This document shows positions 25,769-34,931 of a stretch of 43,436 nucleotides of DNA, in pieces. The notes below the pieces were generated by a model, which saw only the letters and a list, made by a program, of their open reading frames with translations, did no database searches and was not told the DNA's origin. The stretch is from K189A clade bacterium. Lineage in GTDB: Bacteria > Pseudomonadota > Gammaproteobacteria > Pseudomonadales > Azotimanducaceae. The stretch spans positions 1 through 43,436 of the forward strand of contig JABBAY010000083.1 of the NCBI GenBank assembly GCA_018607725.1, in the 5' to 3' direction. How positions within the stretch are numbered: position 1 is the stretch's first letter; each line of letters begins with the position of its first letter. Position numbers and translations under genes: made by a program.

Positions 25769-27697
25769 TTAGCTGGCATCAATAAAGCTGCGCAGCTGCT
25801 CTGATCGCGCAGGATGCCGTAGTTTGCGTAGAGCCTTAGCTTCGATTTGTCGAATTCGCTCCCGAGTCACTGAGAACTGACGACCGACCTCTTCGAGCGT
25901 GTGATCAGTATTCATATCAATACCAAACCTCATACGCAGCACTTTGGCTTCACGGTCAGTTAGTGCCGTCAGGACATTGGTCGTCGTCTCCTTCAACCCT
26001 TCATCTGTCGCGTGATCCAATGGTGACTCGGCAGAAGTATCGCTGACCAGATTCCACATGGTTGAATCGTCATCGTCACCCACTGGGGTTTCCAGGGAAA
26101 TCGGCTGTTTGGCAACATCCAGCGCCTTGAGTACTTTGTCTTCTGGCAGCTCCATCTTGATCGCAAGCTCTTCAATGGTCGGTGCCCTACCCAGCTCTTG
26201 AATAAGCTGGCGAGTCAGACGATTGAGCTTATTCACTGTTTCCATCATATGCACCGGCACTCGAATGGTGCGGGCTAAGTCGGAGATTGAGCGCGTGATC
26301 GCTTGTCGAATCCACCAAGTAGCATAGGTTGAAAACTTGAACCCCCGCCGATATTCAAACTTATCAACCGCCTTCATCAGGCCGATATTGCCTTCCTGAA
26401 TCAAATCGAGGAAATGTAAACCGCGATTGGTGTATTTCTTCGCAATGGAGATCACCAGTCGCAGGTTTGCCTCGATCATGTCTTTTTTAGCGGCTCGAGT
26501 TTTACCGACCGCCATGAACAGACGTCGGTTGATATCTTTGATCTCGGAGATTTCCAAACCTGTTCGATCGGAGATCCGTTTGACGGTTTTCAGCGCGTGA
26601 CGTACCGATACGCGATACCTCACCAGTGAATCGGACCAAGGCTCTCCAGCCTTTATTTGTTGGTCAAGCCAATCAATGTCATTTTCATGGTTCACATAAA
26701 GGCTAATAAACAATTCTCGCGGCATACCCGACTTGGCAACACACAATTCTCGAACCAGCTTTTCTTGGTCGCGAATTTTTTGCATTTCTGAGCGCACACC
26801 GTCCAACAGGGGGTCCATCAATGCAGGTACCAGCTTTAGTACACAGAAACATTCGGCAAGATCATCCATGGCCTTCTTCGTCTTGACGCCATGACCTTCT
26901 TTGGCGAGCACTTTCTCGTATTTTGTCAGCGCTTTACGAATGCCTGCGAAGCGTCGGTGAGTCAACTCTAGGTCAAGGCCCTTCTTCTCTTCGTGTTCAC
27001 TGGCTTCATAATTACCACTGGATTTAGCCTCGGCCACCAGGGACATGTCTGGAATAATATCTTCCGGGTCAAGAAAACCACTAAGAACAGTCGCCAAGTC
27101 AGCCTCATCGGCAATAACTTGATCGTAGACGGCCAGTATTCTGGCGACGTTGCCTGGGTAACGGGCCAATATCGCCATGGTCTCCCGCAGACCTTCTTCA
27201 ATTCGCTTGGCAATAACAATCTCGCCTTCACGGGTCAGTAAGGGCACCGTCCCCATTTCACGCATATACATACGGACCGGATCCATAGTCTTACCAACCA
27301 CAGATTCCATGGAACCGATAATATTGGAGTCAGTATTCACTTCCTCGCCAGTGCGGTCCGAGAGGCTGTCATTTTCTGGCGCCTGTTCGTAAACCGTAAT
27401 ATCCATCTCATCAAACATCTGTACGATGTTTTCAAATTCGTCGGACTCAATGATGCTGGCGGGCAGCACTTCGGTTAACTGATCATAGGTCAAATAGCCC
27501 TGATCCTTACCTTTAGTGATCAGCACTTTAATCTTTGACTGGTCAGTCGCTTCCTCATCGTCCTCTGATTCTGATTCTGAACCTTCGATCATTGACCGCG
27601 ACTGTGACAAAACATCGTCGAAGTTTTGAGTCGCATCTTCTAGTGTATCGTCTTCCAAAATAGAATCGAAATCGCCTTCGCGTGCATTGCTAGTCAT
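25769..27697 (-). CDS. rpoD: RNA polymerase primary sigma factor (sigma-70)
   Basis: This 642-residue protein has region 1.1 ([18 protein letters not shown]), a large non-conserved insert and regions 1.2-4.2. The latter include the region 2 core ([39 protein letters not shown] region, near residue 410) and the region 4 helix-turn-helix ([26 protein letters not shown]). It directs RNA polymerase to housekeeping promoters. I start it at ATG 27697, with GGAG upstream. About 45 very acidic residues precede region 1.1, so it is some 25 residues longer than Pseudomonas RpoD. The usual neighbours dnaG and rpsU are not upstream. Confidence 0.97.
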   Translation of the reverse strand: MTSNAREGDFDSILEDDTLEDATQNFDDVLSQSRSMIEGSESESEDDEEATDQSKIKVLITKGKDQGYLTYDQLTEVLPASIIESDEFENIVQMFDEMDITVYEQAPENDSLSDRTGEEVNTDSNIIGSMESVVGKTMDPVRMYMREMGTVPLLTREGEIVIAKRIEEGLRETMAILARYPGNVARILAVYDQVIADEADLATVLSGFLDPEDIIPDMSLVAEAKSSGNYEASEHEEKKGLDLELTHRRFAGIRKALTKYEKVLAKEGHGVKTKKAMDDLAECFCVLKLVPALMDPLLDGVRSEMQKIRDQEKLVRELCVAKSGMPRELFISLYVNHENDIDWLDQQIKAGEPWSDSLVRYRVSVRHALKTVKRISDRTGLEISEIKDINRRLFMAVGKTRAAKKDMIEANLRLVISIAKKYTNRGLHFLDLIQEGNIGLMKAVDKFEYRRGFKFSTYATWWIRQAITRSISDLARTIRVPVHMMETVNKLNRLTRQLIQELGRAPTIEELAIKMELPEDKVLKALDVAKQPISLETPVGDDDDSTMWNLVSDTSAESPLDHATDEGLKETTTNVLTALTDREAKVLRMRFGIDMNTDHTLEEVGRQFSVTRERIRQIEAKALRKLRHPARSEQLRSFIDAS

Positions 27698-28378
27698 AGG
27701 GCTAGGACTCCGTGTAATGATGCGTATCACCGCATGAAAAGGCTGTATCAGAACCAAAATATCTGGTTTTCATATATCCAACTTATCTATTCAAGTTCTC
27801 GCCATCTGCAATCGCCGACCTATGGACGGTATTCGCGACCAGTGCCGCTCTGCCAGCCGGCTAATCGGGTTCGATTTTGTTAAGACCCATGATATGGTGA
27901 CAAACTTTTGAATTTAAAGGCTAATTTCATCCTTTCCCGGATAATTCTGGGTAGCATGATCAAAACTGGCACCAAAGCCTCAATAAAAACGAACCTCAGG
28001 TTTTGTGGCACGGTAAGTATCAGCAACGAGATTTCGGTATCGCAGAAATTTGCGTGTCCTATCAGCGCCAGTCGACACGGGCCAAAAACGTGGCCTAAAG
28101 CATTATCGGCACCTGTTTAACCGATGTCTATTACTATTTCACATAATGGAAAAAATGCTAGGCCTTTGAGCAGCAAAAAACCACCGCCGAGTAGATCTCG
28201 TGTTAAAACCGACCCGAATCAACACTTTAGATGGCGCTGAACCACGAGCAGTTTGATAATTTAAAGCGATTTCATAATCTTAGCGCGATGTTCTCGAAGA
28301 GCAGGCACCCTAATGGGAGAAACTTCCATTGTTCCTGACTTTTATTCCAAGCCAATTGCTGTATATTAGCCAGCCTCG
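27698..28378. other. Long intergenic region upstream of rpoD, first part
   Basis: This stretch is more AT-rich than its surroundings. It holds only a 70-codon open frame (27908-28120, plus strand) with no ribosome binding site and no recognisable sequence, which I do not call a gene. It presumably carries the rpoD promoter region, but I see no clear promoter. Confidence 0.5.
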
Positions 28379-28455
28379 CTAGCCAGACTGTACGCTTATA
28401 CAGTCTTTACGGTGCTGTTTTTCAGCGCTATGCAGATTTTGTACCGTCTGGCTAG
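28379..28455. repeat. Inverted repeat that may encode a structured RNA
   Basis: CTAGCCAGACTGTAC (28379-28393) matches the reverse complement of 28441-28455 at 14 of 15 positions. Inside, GTGCTG and CAGCGC pair around a loop of five T (about 28422-28438), and AGACTGTA/TACAGTCT offers a competing hairpin at the left end. It is not a tRNA: no T-loop or CCA end is present. It could be a small RNA, a processing site or a mobile-element remnant. Confidence 0.5.
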
Positions 28456-28543
28456 TTGAGACCAAGCCCCTTGCTTCCAGACCGTTCTTCTCACTATTCT
28501 GGTCGCAATTCTTCTCACAATTCTACATCCAATCACTGACTAC

Positions 28544-28585
28544 CGAGCACTCAGCACTCAGCACTTAGCACCCAACACCCAACAT
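28544..28585. repeat. Degenerate heptamer tandem repeat
   Basis: Six consecutive 7-base units (CGAGCAC, TCAGCAC, TCAGCAC, TTAGCAC, CCAACAC, CCAACAT) lie between the inverted repeat and the thiolase gene's end. They show no unit-plus-spacer form, so this is not a CRISPR. Confidence 0.6.
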
Positions 28586-28653
28586 GGTCGCTCGCAGCCA
28601 CTTATGCGGGCTGGCGCCTTTGCCGCGGTATTCATAGCCCAGGGTCAACGTCA

Positions 28654-29802
28654 CTAGACCGTCTCGTTACCCATGATAATCGTGCCACTGGCCGCAAACA
28701 TGCCACCCACGCCATGGCATACTGATACTTTGGCATCCTTCACTTGCGCCGGTGCAACTCCGCGTAACTGCCTGACGCTTTCCTGCAATGCGTACATACC
28801 GTACATGCCAGAGTGCATATAGCTCAAGCCTCCACCGTTGGTGTTCATGGGCAGAATGCCACCAATAGCGGTATTGCGCGCCTCAATAAACGGGCCCGCT
28901 TCTCCCGGCGCACAAAAACCCAAATCTTCGAGCCCGTAAAAAGGCAAATGCGCAAAGGCGTCATAGATCATCAAATGATCCACATCCGCGTGCTTGATAC
29001 CGGCCTCTGCAAACGCCTTTTTTCCCGCTGTCCGAAAAGCGCGGGAAGTCGTGAAATCGGCCATTTGGCTGATCATCGGCGTTTCAACACTTTCACCCGT
29101 ACCCAGAATATAGACTGGTTTGTGCGGAAAATCAGCCGCTCTGTCTGCGCGGGTCAAGATCAGCGCGCCGCCACCGTCAGTCACCAGGCAACACTCAAGT
29201 TTGGTAAACGGATAAGCAATCATACGATCATTCATGACCTGCGCAACGGTCAGGGGATCGCGATAGGAGGCCCGAGGATTCAGACCGGCCCACTCTCGTT
29301 GAACCACCGCGACCATGGCTAATTGCTCAAGAGTTGTGCCTGTTTCCTTCATATACCGCAGGAACGGGATCGTGAATAGGGACGGCGGTCCCATGAGCCC
29401 ATACGGGGCCTCGAATTGTCCCGCCAGGCTGGCCCCACCGCCGCCACCTCGAAAGCCGCCACGTCCCACATTTGATCGGCCGCTCTCGCCATGGGTAATG
29501 AGTACGGTATTACACAAACCCTCGTTAATTGCCGCCGCCGCATGGCGCACATGGAGCATGAAGGAGCAACCACCGACGGAAGTGCCATCAACCCAGGTCG
29601 GCACGATGCCCATATAATGCGCCAGATTAGTCGGCGACTCACCCGCAGTGGCGATCCCATCTATATCCGCAAGCTTAAGGCCAGCATCTTTAAGGGCATT
29701 CAAGGCCGCATCAGCATGCAACTGGATTTGGCTGACATGAGGTATTTTGCCCAGCTCAGTGGTTTCAGCTGCACCAACAATTGCTACAGATCCTGATTCC
29801 AT
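28654..29802 (-). CDS. Thiolase-like acyl-CoA acetyltransferase / lipid-transfer protein
   Basis: This 382-residue thiolase-fold protein resembles the SCP2-thiolase/lipid-transfer group. The nucleophile region is SVGGCS with Cys79, and the C-terminal half has a CHGVGGMFAASG segment, corresponding to the second catalytic loop. A glycine-rich loop (GRGGFRGGGGGAS) near residue 120 is unusual. Such proteins act in beta-oxidation-type cleavage or ketoacyl transfer, often with a DUF35 partner. The partner gene is directly upstream, its stop codon touching this ATG, so the two should be co-translated and form a complex. The substrate (fatty acyl, sterol side chain or other) is unknown. Confidence 0.88.
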   Translation of the reverse strand: MESGSVAIVGAAETTELGKIPHVSQIQLHADAALNALKDAGLKLADIDGIATAGESPTNLAHYMGIVPTWVDGTSVGGCSFMLHVRHAAAAINEGLCNTVLITHGESGRSNVGRGGFRGGGGGASLAGQFEAPYGLMGPPSLFTIPFLRYMKETGTTLEQLAMVAVVQREWAGLNPRASYRDPLTVAQVMNDRMIAYPFTKLECCLVTDGGGALILTRADRAADFPHKPVYILGTGESVETPMISQMADFTTSRAFRTAGKKAFAEAGIKHADVDHLMIYDAFAHLPFYGLEDLGFCAPGEAGPFIEARNTAIGGILPMNTNGGGLSYMHSGMYGMYALQESVRQLRGVAPAQVKDAKVSVCHGVGGMFAASGTIIMGNETV

Positions 29803-30231
29803 CTATTGATCCCCCATCGGTTGGAAGTAAGGCAGGGTGACTTCTTCGGTCAGCTTCTCAAAGGTCACCTGCAAAGGCATGTCGAGCAGCAATGCTTCAG
29901 GCGTTTGCGGCGTATTGAGAATATTAGCCATCATCCGCGGGCCTTCCGCAAGCGTCACGACCGCGATGGCATAAGGACCATTAAACCCAGGGTGCGGCCG
30001 GTGATTAATCACATAGCTGTAGAGACTTGCCGCGCCGCTGGCGGCGAACACCGATACCGACCGACAAGCACAGGCCGGGCAGAATGGTCGCGGCGGGAAA
30101 TACACATGCTGGCAATCGTCGCAGCGCTGCAGCCGCAGTTCGCCAGCCTGAGTACCCTGCCAAAAATGGGCAGTCTCCGGCGTCGGCACAGGTACCGGAA
30201 TCTTTGTCTTATCAGCAATCAGGTCGACCAT
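29803..30231 (-). CDS. Zn-ribbon and OB-fold (DUF35) acyl-CoA-binding partner protein
   Basis: This 142-residue protein has a rubredoxin-like zinc ribbon with CxxC at 37-40 and 51-54, followed by an OB-fold domain of the DUF35 family (SLYSYVINHRPHP, then GPYAIAVVTLAEG). In studied systems DUF35 proteins bind thiolase-fold partners, channel acyl-CoA or help catalysis. The gene abuts the thiolase gene with no intergenic base, which supports a two-subunit enzyme. Confidence 0.9.
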   Translation of the reverse strand: MVDLIADKTKIPVPVPTPETAHFWQGTQAGELRLQRCDDCQHVYFPPRPFCPACACRSVSVFAASGAASLYSYVINHRPHPGFNGPYAIAVVTLAEGPRMMANILNTPQTPEALLLDMPLQVTFEKLTEEVTLPYFQPMGDQ

Positions 30232-30297
30232 TGACTAAACTCCTACTATCGGGAAAAGGGCAACTAAGACCCTGGGGATCAAACAGCACAGCATCAC

Positions 30298-31134
30298 TCA
30301 GCTCAAACAGGCCTGCCAATCAAACGTCACATCACCAAGCACATAGAAATAGGGATTCAACAGCCCAGCTTTCGTGTTGTACCGCAGCGGCACAAACTGG
30401 TCGTCTACCACTTCTCCACCCGCGGCGCTAACCACCGCATGCGCTGCGGCCGTGTCCCATTCTGAGGTTGGCGCTAACCGCGGATACAAATCAGCTCGGC
30501 CTTCGGCAATCAGGCAAAGTTTCAGCGAACTGCCCATATTGAGCGTCTCAAGGGTGGGGAACCGAGACGACAGCGTCGTCATGCAATGTTCCATCGCAGG
30601 ACTGGAATGTCGACGGCTAGCGACTACGACCACCGATTCCGCTGCAGCAATGCGAGGCACCACTTTACGGACAGCAATATTTTGGCGCTGATCATCGCGT
30701 TCCACAAATGCCAGACTCTTGCCGTCGCTGGATGTTGTCCCCAATAAGCCCGCGTAAAGCACATCTAATACCGGCACAAAAACAACGCCAAGCACTGGCA
30801 CCCCTTGGTCAATTAAGGCGATATTGACCGTAAACTCGCCATTACGATTAATAAATTCCTTGGTGCCATCAAGCGGATCTACCAAAAAGTAGCGCTGCCA
30901 TTGCTGGCGTTCGCTGAAAGGCACCTCGTCCGACTCTTCGGACAGCACGGGAATATCCGGCGCCAGACGCTTGAGCCCAGCGAGAATAACCGCATTCGCC
31001 GCGAGATCAGCGGCAGTCAGGGGCGAATCATCCGCTTTGTTTTCGATGCCGAAGTCGTCTCGGCGATAGACACTCAGGATCGCGGCCCCCGCCTCTCGAG
31101 CAATGGTGATAATACCTTCTAGAACATCCTGCAT
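30298..31134 (-). CDS. cysQ: 3'(2'),5'-bisphosphate nucleotidase
   Basis: This 278-residue protein belongs to the inositol-monophosphatase superfamily. The signatures are SEESDEVPF, DPLDGTKEFI followed by GEFTVNIALI, and WDTAAAHAVVSAAGG, which hold the metal-binding acidic residues. CysQ removes the 3'-phosphate of PAP made during sulfate assimilation. I start at ATG 31134 because GGAAGG lies seven bases upstream; the longer frame would need TTG 31149. It is divergent from hslR. It ends about 66 bases from the DUF35 gene on the same strand, so read-through into that pair is possible. Confidence 0.9.
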   Translation of the reverse strand: MQDVLEGIITIAREAGAAILSVYRRDDFGIENKADDSPLTAADLAANAVILAGLKRLAPDIPVLSEESDEVPFSERQQWQRYFLVDPLDGTKEFINRNGEFTVNIALIDQGVPVLGVVFVPVLDVLYAGLLGTTSSDGKSLAFVERDDQRQNIAVRKVVPRIAAAESVVVVASRRHSSPAMEHCMTTLSSRFPTLETLNMGSSLKLCLIAEGRADLYPRLAPTSEWDTAAAHAVVSAAGGEVVDDQFVPLRYNTKAGLLNPYFYVLGDVTFDWQACLS

Positions 31135-31252
31135 CGCCACGCCTTCCAATGTTAGTATGAATACCGATTACGGGTCGATGGTAACGCGGACTCGGCATGC
31201 TAAGACAGCCATTTATGGGATGAATAAGTCTTAATAAAAACAGGATCAGAAG

Positions 31253-31636
31253 ATGGGCGGCGTCAGGGTTGATAAATGGTTATGGGCTGCACGGTTTTTC
31301 AAGACCCGCGCCAAAGCCAAAGATGCTATTGACGGCGGTAAAGTTCACGTGGACGGTCACCGAGTCAAGCCTAGCAAGGAGCTTCAACTGGGCCAGGTGC
31401 TGGTCATACGCCAAGGCTGGGATGAAAAAACCGTCCTGGTAATGGGTGTGACAGAGCAACGCCGGGATGCCAGCAGCGCTGCCAGCCTGTATGTGGAAAC
31501 CCCAGAGAGCATCGCCAAACGCGAACTCGCCCAGATCCAGCGGCAGGCCGCCGGTGCAATCACACCCTCGGCCGGCCGGCCGACCAAGAAGAATCGGCGT
31601 TTGATTCACCAGTTTCGTGAAAACAATACGGATTAA
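31253..31636 (+). CDS. hslR: Heat shock protein 15 (S4-domain RNA-binding protein)
   Basis: This 127-residue protein is made of an S4 RNA-binding domain (VRVDKWLWAARFFKTRAKA, then GGKVHVDGHRVKPSKEL) and a basic C-terminal tail. Hsp15 binds free 50S subunits carrying a nascent peptide and helps recycle stalled ribosomes. In E. coli and Pseudomonas it lies next to hslO and pckA. Here pckA follows within 135 bases and hslO is absent. Confidence 0.92.
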   Translation: MGGVRVDKWLWAARFFKTRAKAKDAIDGGKVHVDGHRVKPSKELQLGQVLVIRQGWDEKTVLVMGVTEQRRDASSAASLYVETPESIAKRELAQIQRQAAGAITPSAGRPTKKNRRLIHQFRENNTD

Positions 31637-31770
31637 AGTCCTTATATCGGTGCGCTTGAATTTGGCATACTCTGAGCGCTGACAGGGATCGACTTTTAGG
31701 ATGCATAACACATTGTTGATACGTTCAACTCATCAGAGTAATGCCAGGCGACCGGGGATCGAGACCATTC

Positions 31771-33351
31771 ATGCCTGCACCTACTGACATGCTTGCGAAC
31801 GAGCACGAGGACCTGCCGCCTGCCGCTCTGATCGAGCGTGCCCTGCTGGGCAAAGAAGGTCAAATGACGAGTTGTGGCGCTCTGGCAGTCGAAACCGGCA
31901 AGCGGACCGAGCGCTATCCGCTCGACCGTTTTATCGTCAATGAACCCAGTACCAGTGACACTATCGACTGGGGCTTATTCAACCAGCCATTTTCCAGCCG
32001 CCAATTTGACGACCTCTGGTCCAGGGTCAGCAACTACCTGGCAGAGCGCGATACCTACAGCAGCGAATTGCATGTCGGCCAGGATCTCGAGTATTACCTG
32101 CCGATTCATCTGAAGACTGAAACCGCCTGGCATACTCTGGTGGGACAGACGCTGTTTATTCGCCCCGAAGTCTTTAATCCAAAAAGTAAGGAGGTCTGGT
32201 CGATCCTTCACGCCGCCAACTTCGACTGTGACCCGCAACGGGATGGGACCCACAGCGAAGGGGTTGTCATTATCAACTTTGCCCGTCGCAAAGTTCTGCT
32301 GGCCGGTTTGCAATATGCGGGAGAAATCAAGAAAGCCATCTTCGTCGTCCAAAACTTCCTGCTCCCTGAGAAAGATGTCCTGCCCCTGCACTGCGCAGCG
32401 AACGCTGATGCAGAAGACGCTGTCTGCTTATTTGTCGGCGCCTCTGGCGCGGGCAAAACGACTCTTGCAGCAGATCCCGAGCGATTACTCATTGGCGATG
32501 ACGAACACGGCTGGGGCGCGGGCACGGTATTCAACCTGGAAGCTGGGTGCTATGCCAAGTGCCTTAACATCAGTCAATCCAGTAACCCGGTAATTTCTCA
32601 GGCTATTCGCTTCGGCGCCCTGATCGAGAACGTCGTGATTGACCCGGAGACTCGGGTTGCCGACTACAATGACAGCCGCCTCACCGATAACAGCCGGGCC
32701 TGCTACCCGCTCAGCCATATTGAGCAGGTTTTCAGCCCCATTACCGCGTCGGAACCCAAGACTATTATTTTTCTAAGCCGCGACTTGAATGGGGTGCTGC
32801 CCGCCGTCGCTCGACTCTCTCGAGAAGCCGCCGCCTATCATTTTTTGGCGGGCTATTCGACCCGCCGCAACCACCATGAAGGTAACGCTGACAGTACGAT
32901 AGAAACCGTGTTCTCCGCCTGTTTCAGCGCCCCTTTTTTGCCCCGACCAGCAACGCTGTATGCTGACCTGTTTATGCGGCGGCTTGACGAGCATGACACT
33001 CAGGTTTATCTGGTCAATACTGGTTGGTACGGTGGTTCCGCCGGCAATGGCGGTCAACCCATCAGCCTTGCGCTAACCCGCAGAATCATCGATGCAATAC
33101 ACAGTGGCGAAATTCTTGCCGCCGAGACGAACGCTCTGCAGCCACTGAATTTGACAATACCAACCCGACTTGAGGGTATCGACACAGCCCTACTAGATCC
33201 GCGCCTGGCCTGGCCTGACGCATCAATCTATGAACAAGCGGCAGCGGCACTTGCCGCGCAATTCGTGGCGAATTTTCAGCAATACTCAGTTGATAACAGA
33301 ATTATTAATGCTGGCCCACTCGGCCAGACTACACTTTTAAGAGCGCCCTAG
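31771..33351 (+). CDS. pckA: Phosphoenolpyruvate carboxykinase (ATP), divergent
   Basis: This 526-residue protein from ATG 31771 (an upstream ATG at 31741 has a poorly spaced ribosome site) aligns along its length with Pseudomonas-type PckA. Kept are Arg48 (in RTERYP), Tyr182, Lys187-188, His207 in LHCAAN, a P-loop (GASGAGKTT, 223-231), IGDDEHGW and Arg309. Changes are several: the P-loop is GASGAGKTT where GLSGTGKTT is usual, and the carboxykinase lid region near 370 is shortened (YSTRRNHHEG). The late NTGW segment also lacks the GKR basic pair (GNGGQP). The enzyme makes PEP from oxaloacetate in gluconeogenesis. Position after hslR supports orthology. Activity is likely but not certain. Confidence 0.87.
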   Translation: MPAPTDMLANEHEDLPPAALIERALLGKEGQMTSCGALAVETGKRTERYPLDRFIVNEPSTSDTIDWGLFNQPFSSRQFDDLWSRVSNYLAERDTYSSELHVGQDLEYYLPIHLKTETAWHTLVGQTLFIRPEVFNPKSKEVWSILHAANFDCDPQRDGTHSEGVVIINFARRKVLLAGLQYAGEIKKAIFVVQNFLLPEKDVLPLHCAANADAEDAVCLFVGASGAGKTTLAADPERLLIGDDEHGWGAGTVFNLEAGCYAKCLNISQSSNPVISQAIRFGALIENVVIDPETRVADYNDSRLTDNSRACYPLSHIEQVFSPITASEPKTIIFLSRDLNGVLPAVARLSREAAAYHFLAGYSTRRNHHEGNADSTIETVFSACFSAPFLPRPATLYADLFMRRLDEHDTQVYLVNTGWYGGSAGNGGQPISLALTRRIIDAIHSGEILAAETNALQPLNLTIPTRLEGIDTALLDPRLAWPDASIYEQAAAALAAQFVANFQQYSVDNRIINAGPLGQTTLLRAP

Positions 33352-33356
33352 AACTA

Positions 33357-34931
33357 ATGACCAATCTTTTGACAGACTCGTTGACCTTTCTCGACAAGGC
33401 TTATGCCGAAAGCCCACTGGAGTTCAATCGCGGTATTGAGCGCGAGGCACTCCGGGTCGATGCCGCGGGCAATCTTGCGCAGACTCCGCACCCCGAATTC
33501 CTTGGCTCGAAATTGACTCACCCGACAATCACCACAGACTTTTCAGAGTCTCAGGTAGAGCTCATCACGCCGGTCGCAAAAACCGCGGATGCCGCCCTGT
33601 CTCTGCTCAATGATGTGCATCGCTATGTCTATTCCGGTCTGGGCGAGGAATCACTCTGGTCTGCCAGCATGCCCTGCGCCCTTGGCGACGACCAGAGCAT
33701 TCCACTGGCCCAATATGGGCCGTCCAACCTCGGGCGCCTGAAAACCACCTACCGGCATGGGTTGAGCAATCGTTACGGCCGCGCAATGCAAACGATCTGT
33801 GCGATCCACTACAACTTCTCAGTAGACGCCTCACTGTGGCAGCATCTAGCCCATCTCGAAAAACAAACCAACGACAAACACTATCGGTCGAGACGATATT
33901 TTGACCTGATGCGAAATTTCCGGCGACTGTCTTGGCTGCCTGTTTATCTTTTCGGTGCGTCTCCGGCCGTATGCAAAAGCTTTGTAAAGGGGCGTAAACA
34001 CGCTCTCCATGATTTTGATGCTGACAGCCTGTTTTTGGAGAAGGCCACCTCCTTACGCAATGGTGACCTAGGCTACCAGAGCGAAACTCAAGCTGGCATG
34101 CTCGACGTTTGCTACAACTCACTGGACAATTATATCGGCACCCTGGCTAAAGCAATTTGTACACCACACGAAATTTATCAAAAGCTCGGCGTGAAACATG
34201 GTCAGGAGTATTTACAGGTCAGCGGTAATATTTTGCAATCAGAGGCGGAATTTTACACCACAATACGCGCCAAGTGTGTGCCTCCCAAGGGCGCCAATTT
34301 CCTCACGACCTTAAAGGCTGAGGGTGTTGAATATATTGAGGTTCGACTCTTGGACGTCAATCCCTATCTGCCGCTGGGTATCGACGAAACCCAGATCCAC
34401 TTTCTTGATGCCTTCTTATTGTACTGCTTGTTAACCGCCAGCCCCGAGCATGATCCCGCGCTATGCGCCAGTGTCAGCAGCAACCTACGCGCCGTCGTTC
34501 ACAATGGCCAAGACACCTCAACCAGCATCGAAAATTTAGGCCAGCAACAATCAATTAAAACCTGGGGCCAAGCTGTACTGCTAGATGTCATGCACGTCGC
34601 GCGGTGGCTCGACAAAACCAATGGAGTCGATGTCTACGCCGCTAGCGTCAGCGCTCAACAAGCTAAACTGATGGACAGTGGGAAAATTCCAAGCGCTCGC
34701 ATTATCGCAGACATGCGCGCCGAATCGAGTTCCTTCTTTCGCTTCGCCATGAACCAGTCGCAAGCGCACAAGGCGGAATTTGAGCGACAAGGCTTGAGCC
34801 AGACAGAGCTCACTTACTTCCAGGCGCTCTCTGAAAAGTCACTGCGCGAGCAAGCTCAAATTGAAGCAACTCCCGGCCCAAGTTTTGATGACTATCTCGC
34901 GGCTATGCTGAAGACTTACAAGAGCCTGTGA
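33357..34931 (+). CDS. gshA: Glutamate-cysteine ligase
   Basis: This 524-residue protein of the gammaproteobacterial GshA type has the EFNRGIEREALRV segment near residue 22, TTDFSESQVELITP near 59, and QTICAIHYNFSV and YIEVRLLDVNPY later on. The enzyme joins glutamate and cysteine in the first step of glutathione synthesis. The ATG is five bases after the pckA stop and its end overlaps the next gene's GTG, so these genes are co-transcribed. It supplies thiol for the glutathione S-transferase at the left of the window. Confidence 0.95.
   Translation: MTNLLTDSLTFLDKAYAESPLEFNRGIEREALRVDAAGNLAQTPHPEFLGSKLTHPTITTDFSESQVELITPVAKTADAALSLLNDVHRYVYSGLGEESLWSASMPCALGDDQSIPLAQYGPSNLGRLKTTYRHGLSNRYGRAMQTICAIHYNFSVDASLWQHLAHLEKQTNDKHYRSRRYFDLMRNFRRLSWLPVYLFGASPAVCKSFVKGRKHALHDFDADSLFLEKATSLRNGDLGYQSETQAGMLDVCYNSLDNYIGTLAKAICTPHEIYQKLGVKHGQEYLQVSGNILQSEAEFYTTIRAKCVPPKGANFLTTLKAEGVEYIEVRLLDVNPYLPLGIDETQIHFLDAFLLYCLLTASPEHDPALCASVSSNLRAVVHNGQDTSTSIENLGQQQSIKTWGQAVLLDVMHVARWLDKTNGVDVYAASVSAQQAKLMDSGKIPSARIIADMRAESSSFFRFAMNQSQAHKAEFERQGLSQTELTYFQALSEKSLREQAQIEATPGPSFDDYLAAMLKTYKSL

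Noticed and set aside
27908-28120. A 70-residue gene in the gap upstream of rpoD
   Set aside because: It has no ribosome binding site and no recognisable sequence or neighbour logic; the region looks non-coding.
28379-28455. A tRNA or tRNA-Sec gene, prompted by the long terminal pairing
   Set aside because: There is no T-loop motif, anticodon arm or CCA end, and the closing stem is far too long.
28544-28585. CRISPR array
   Set aside because: Units are seven bases long and contiguous, with no spacers and no cas genes.
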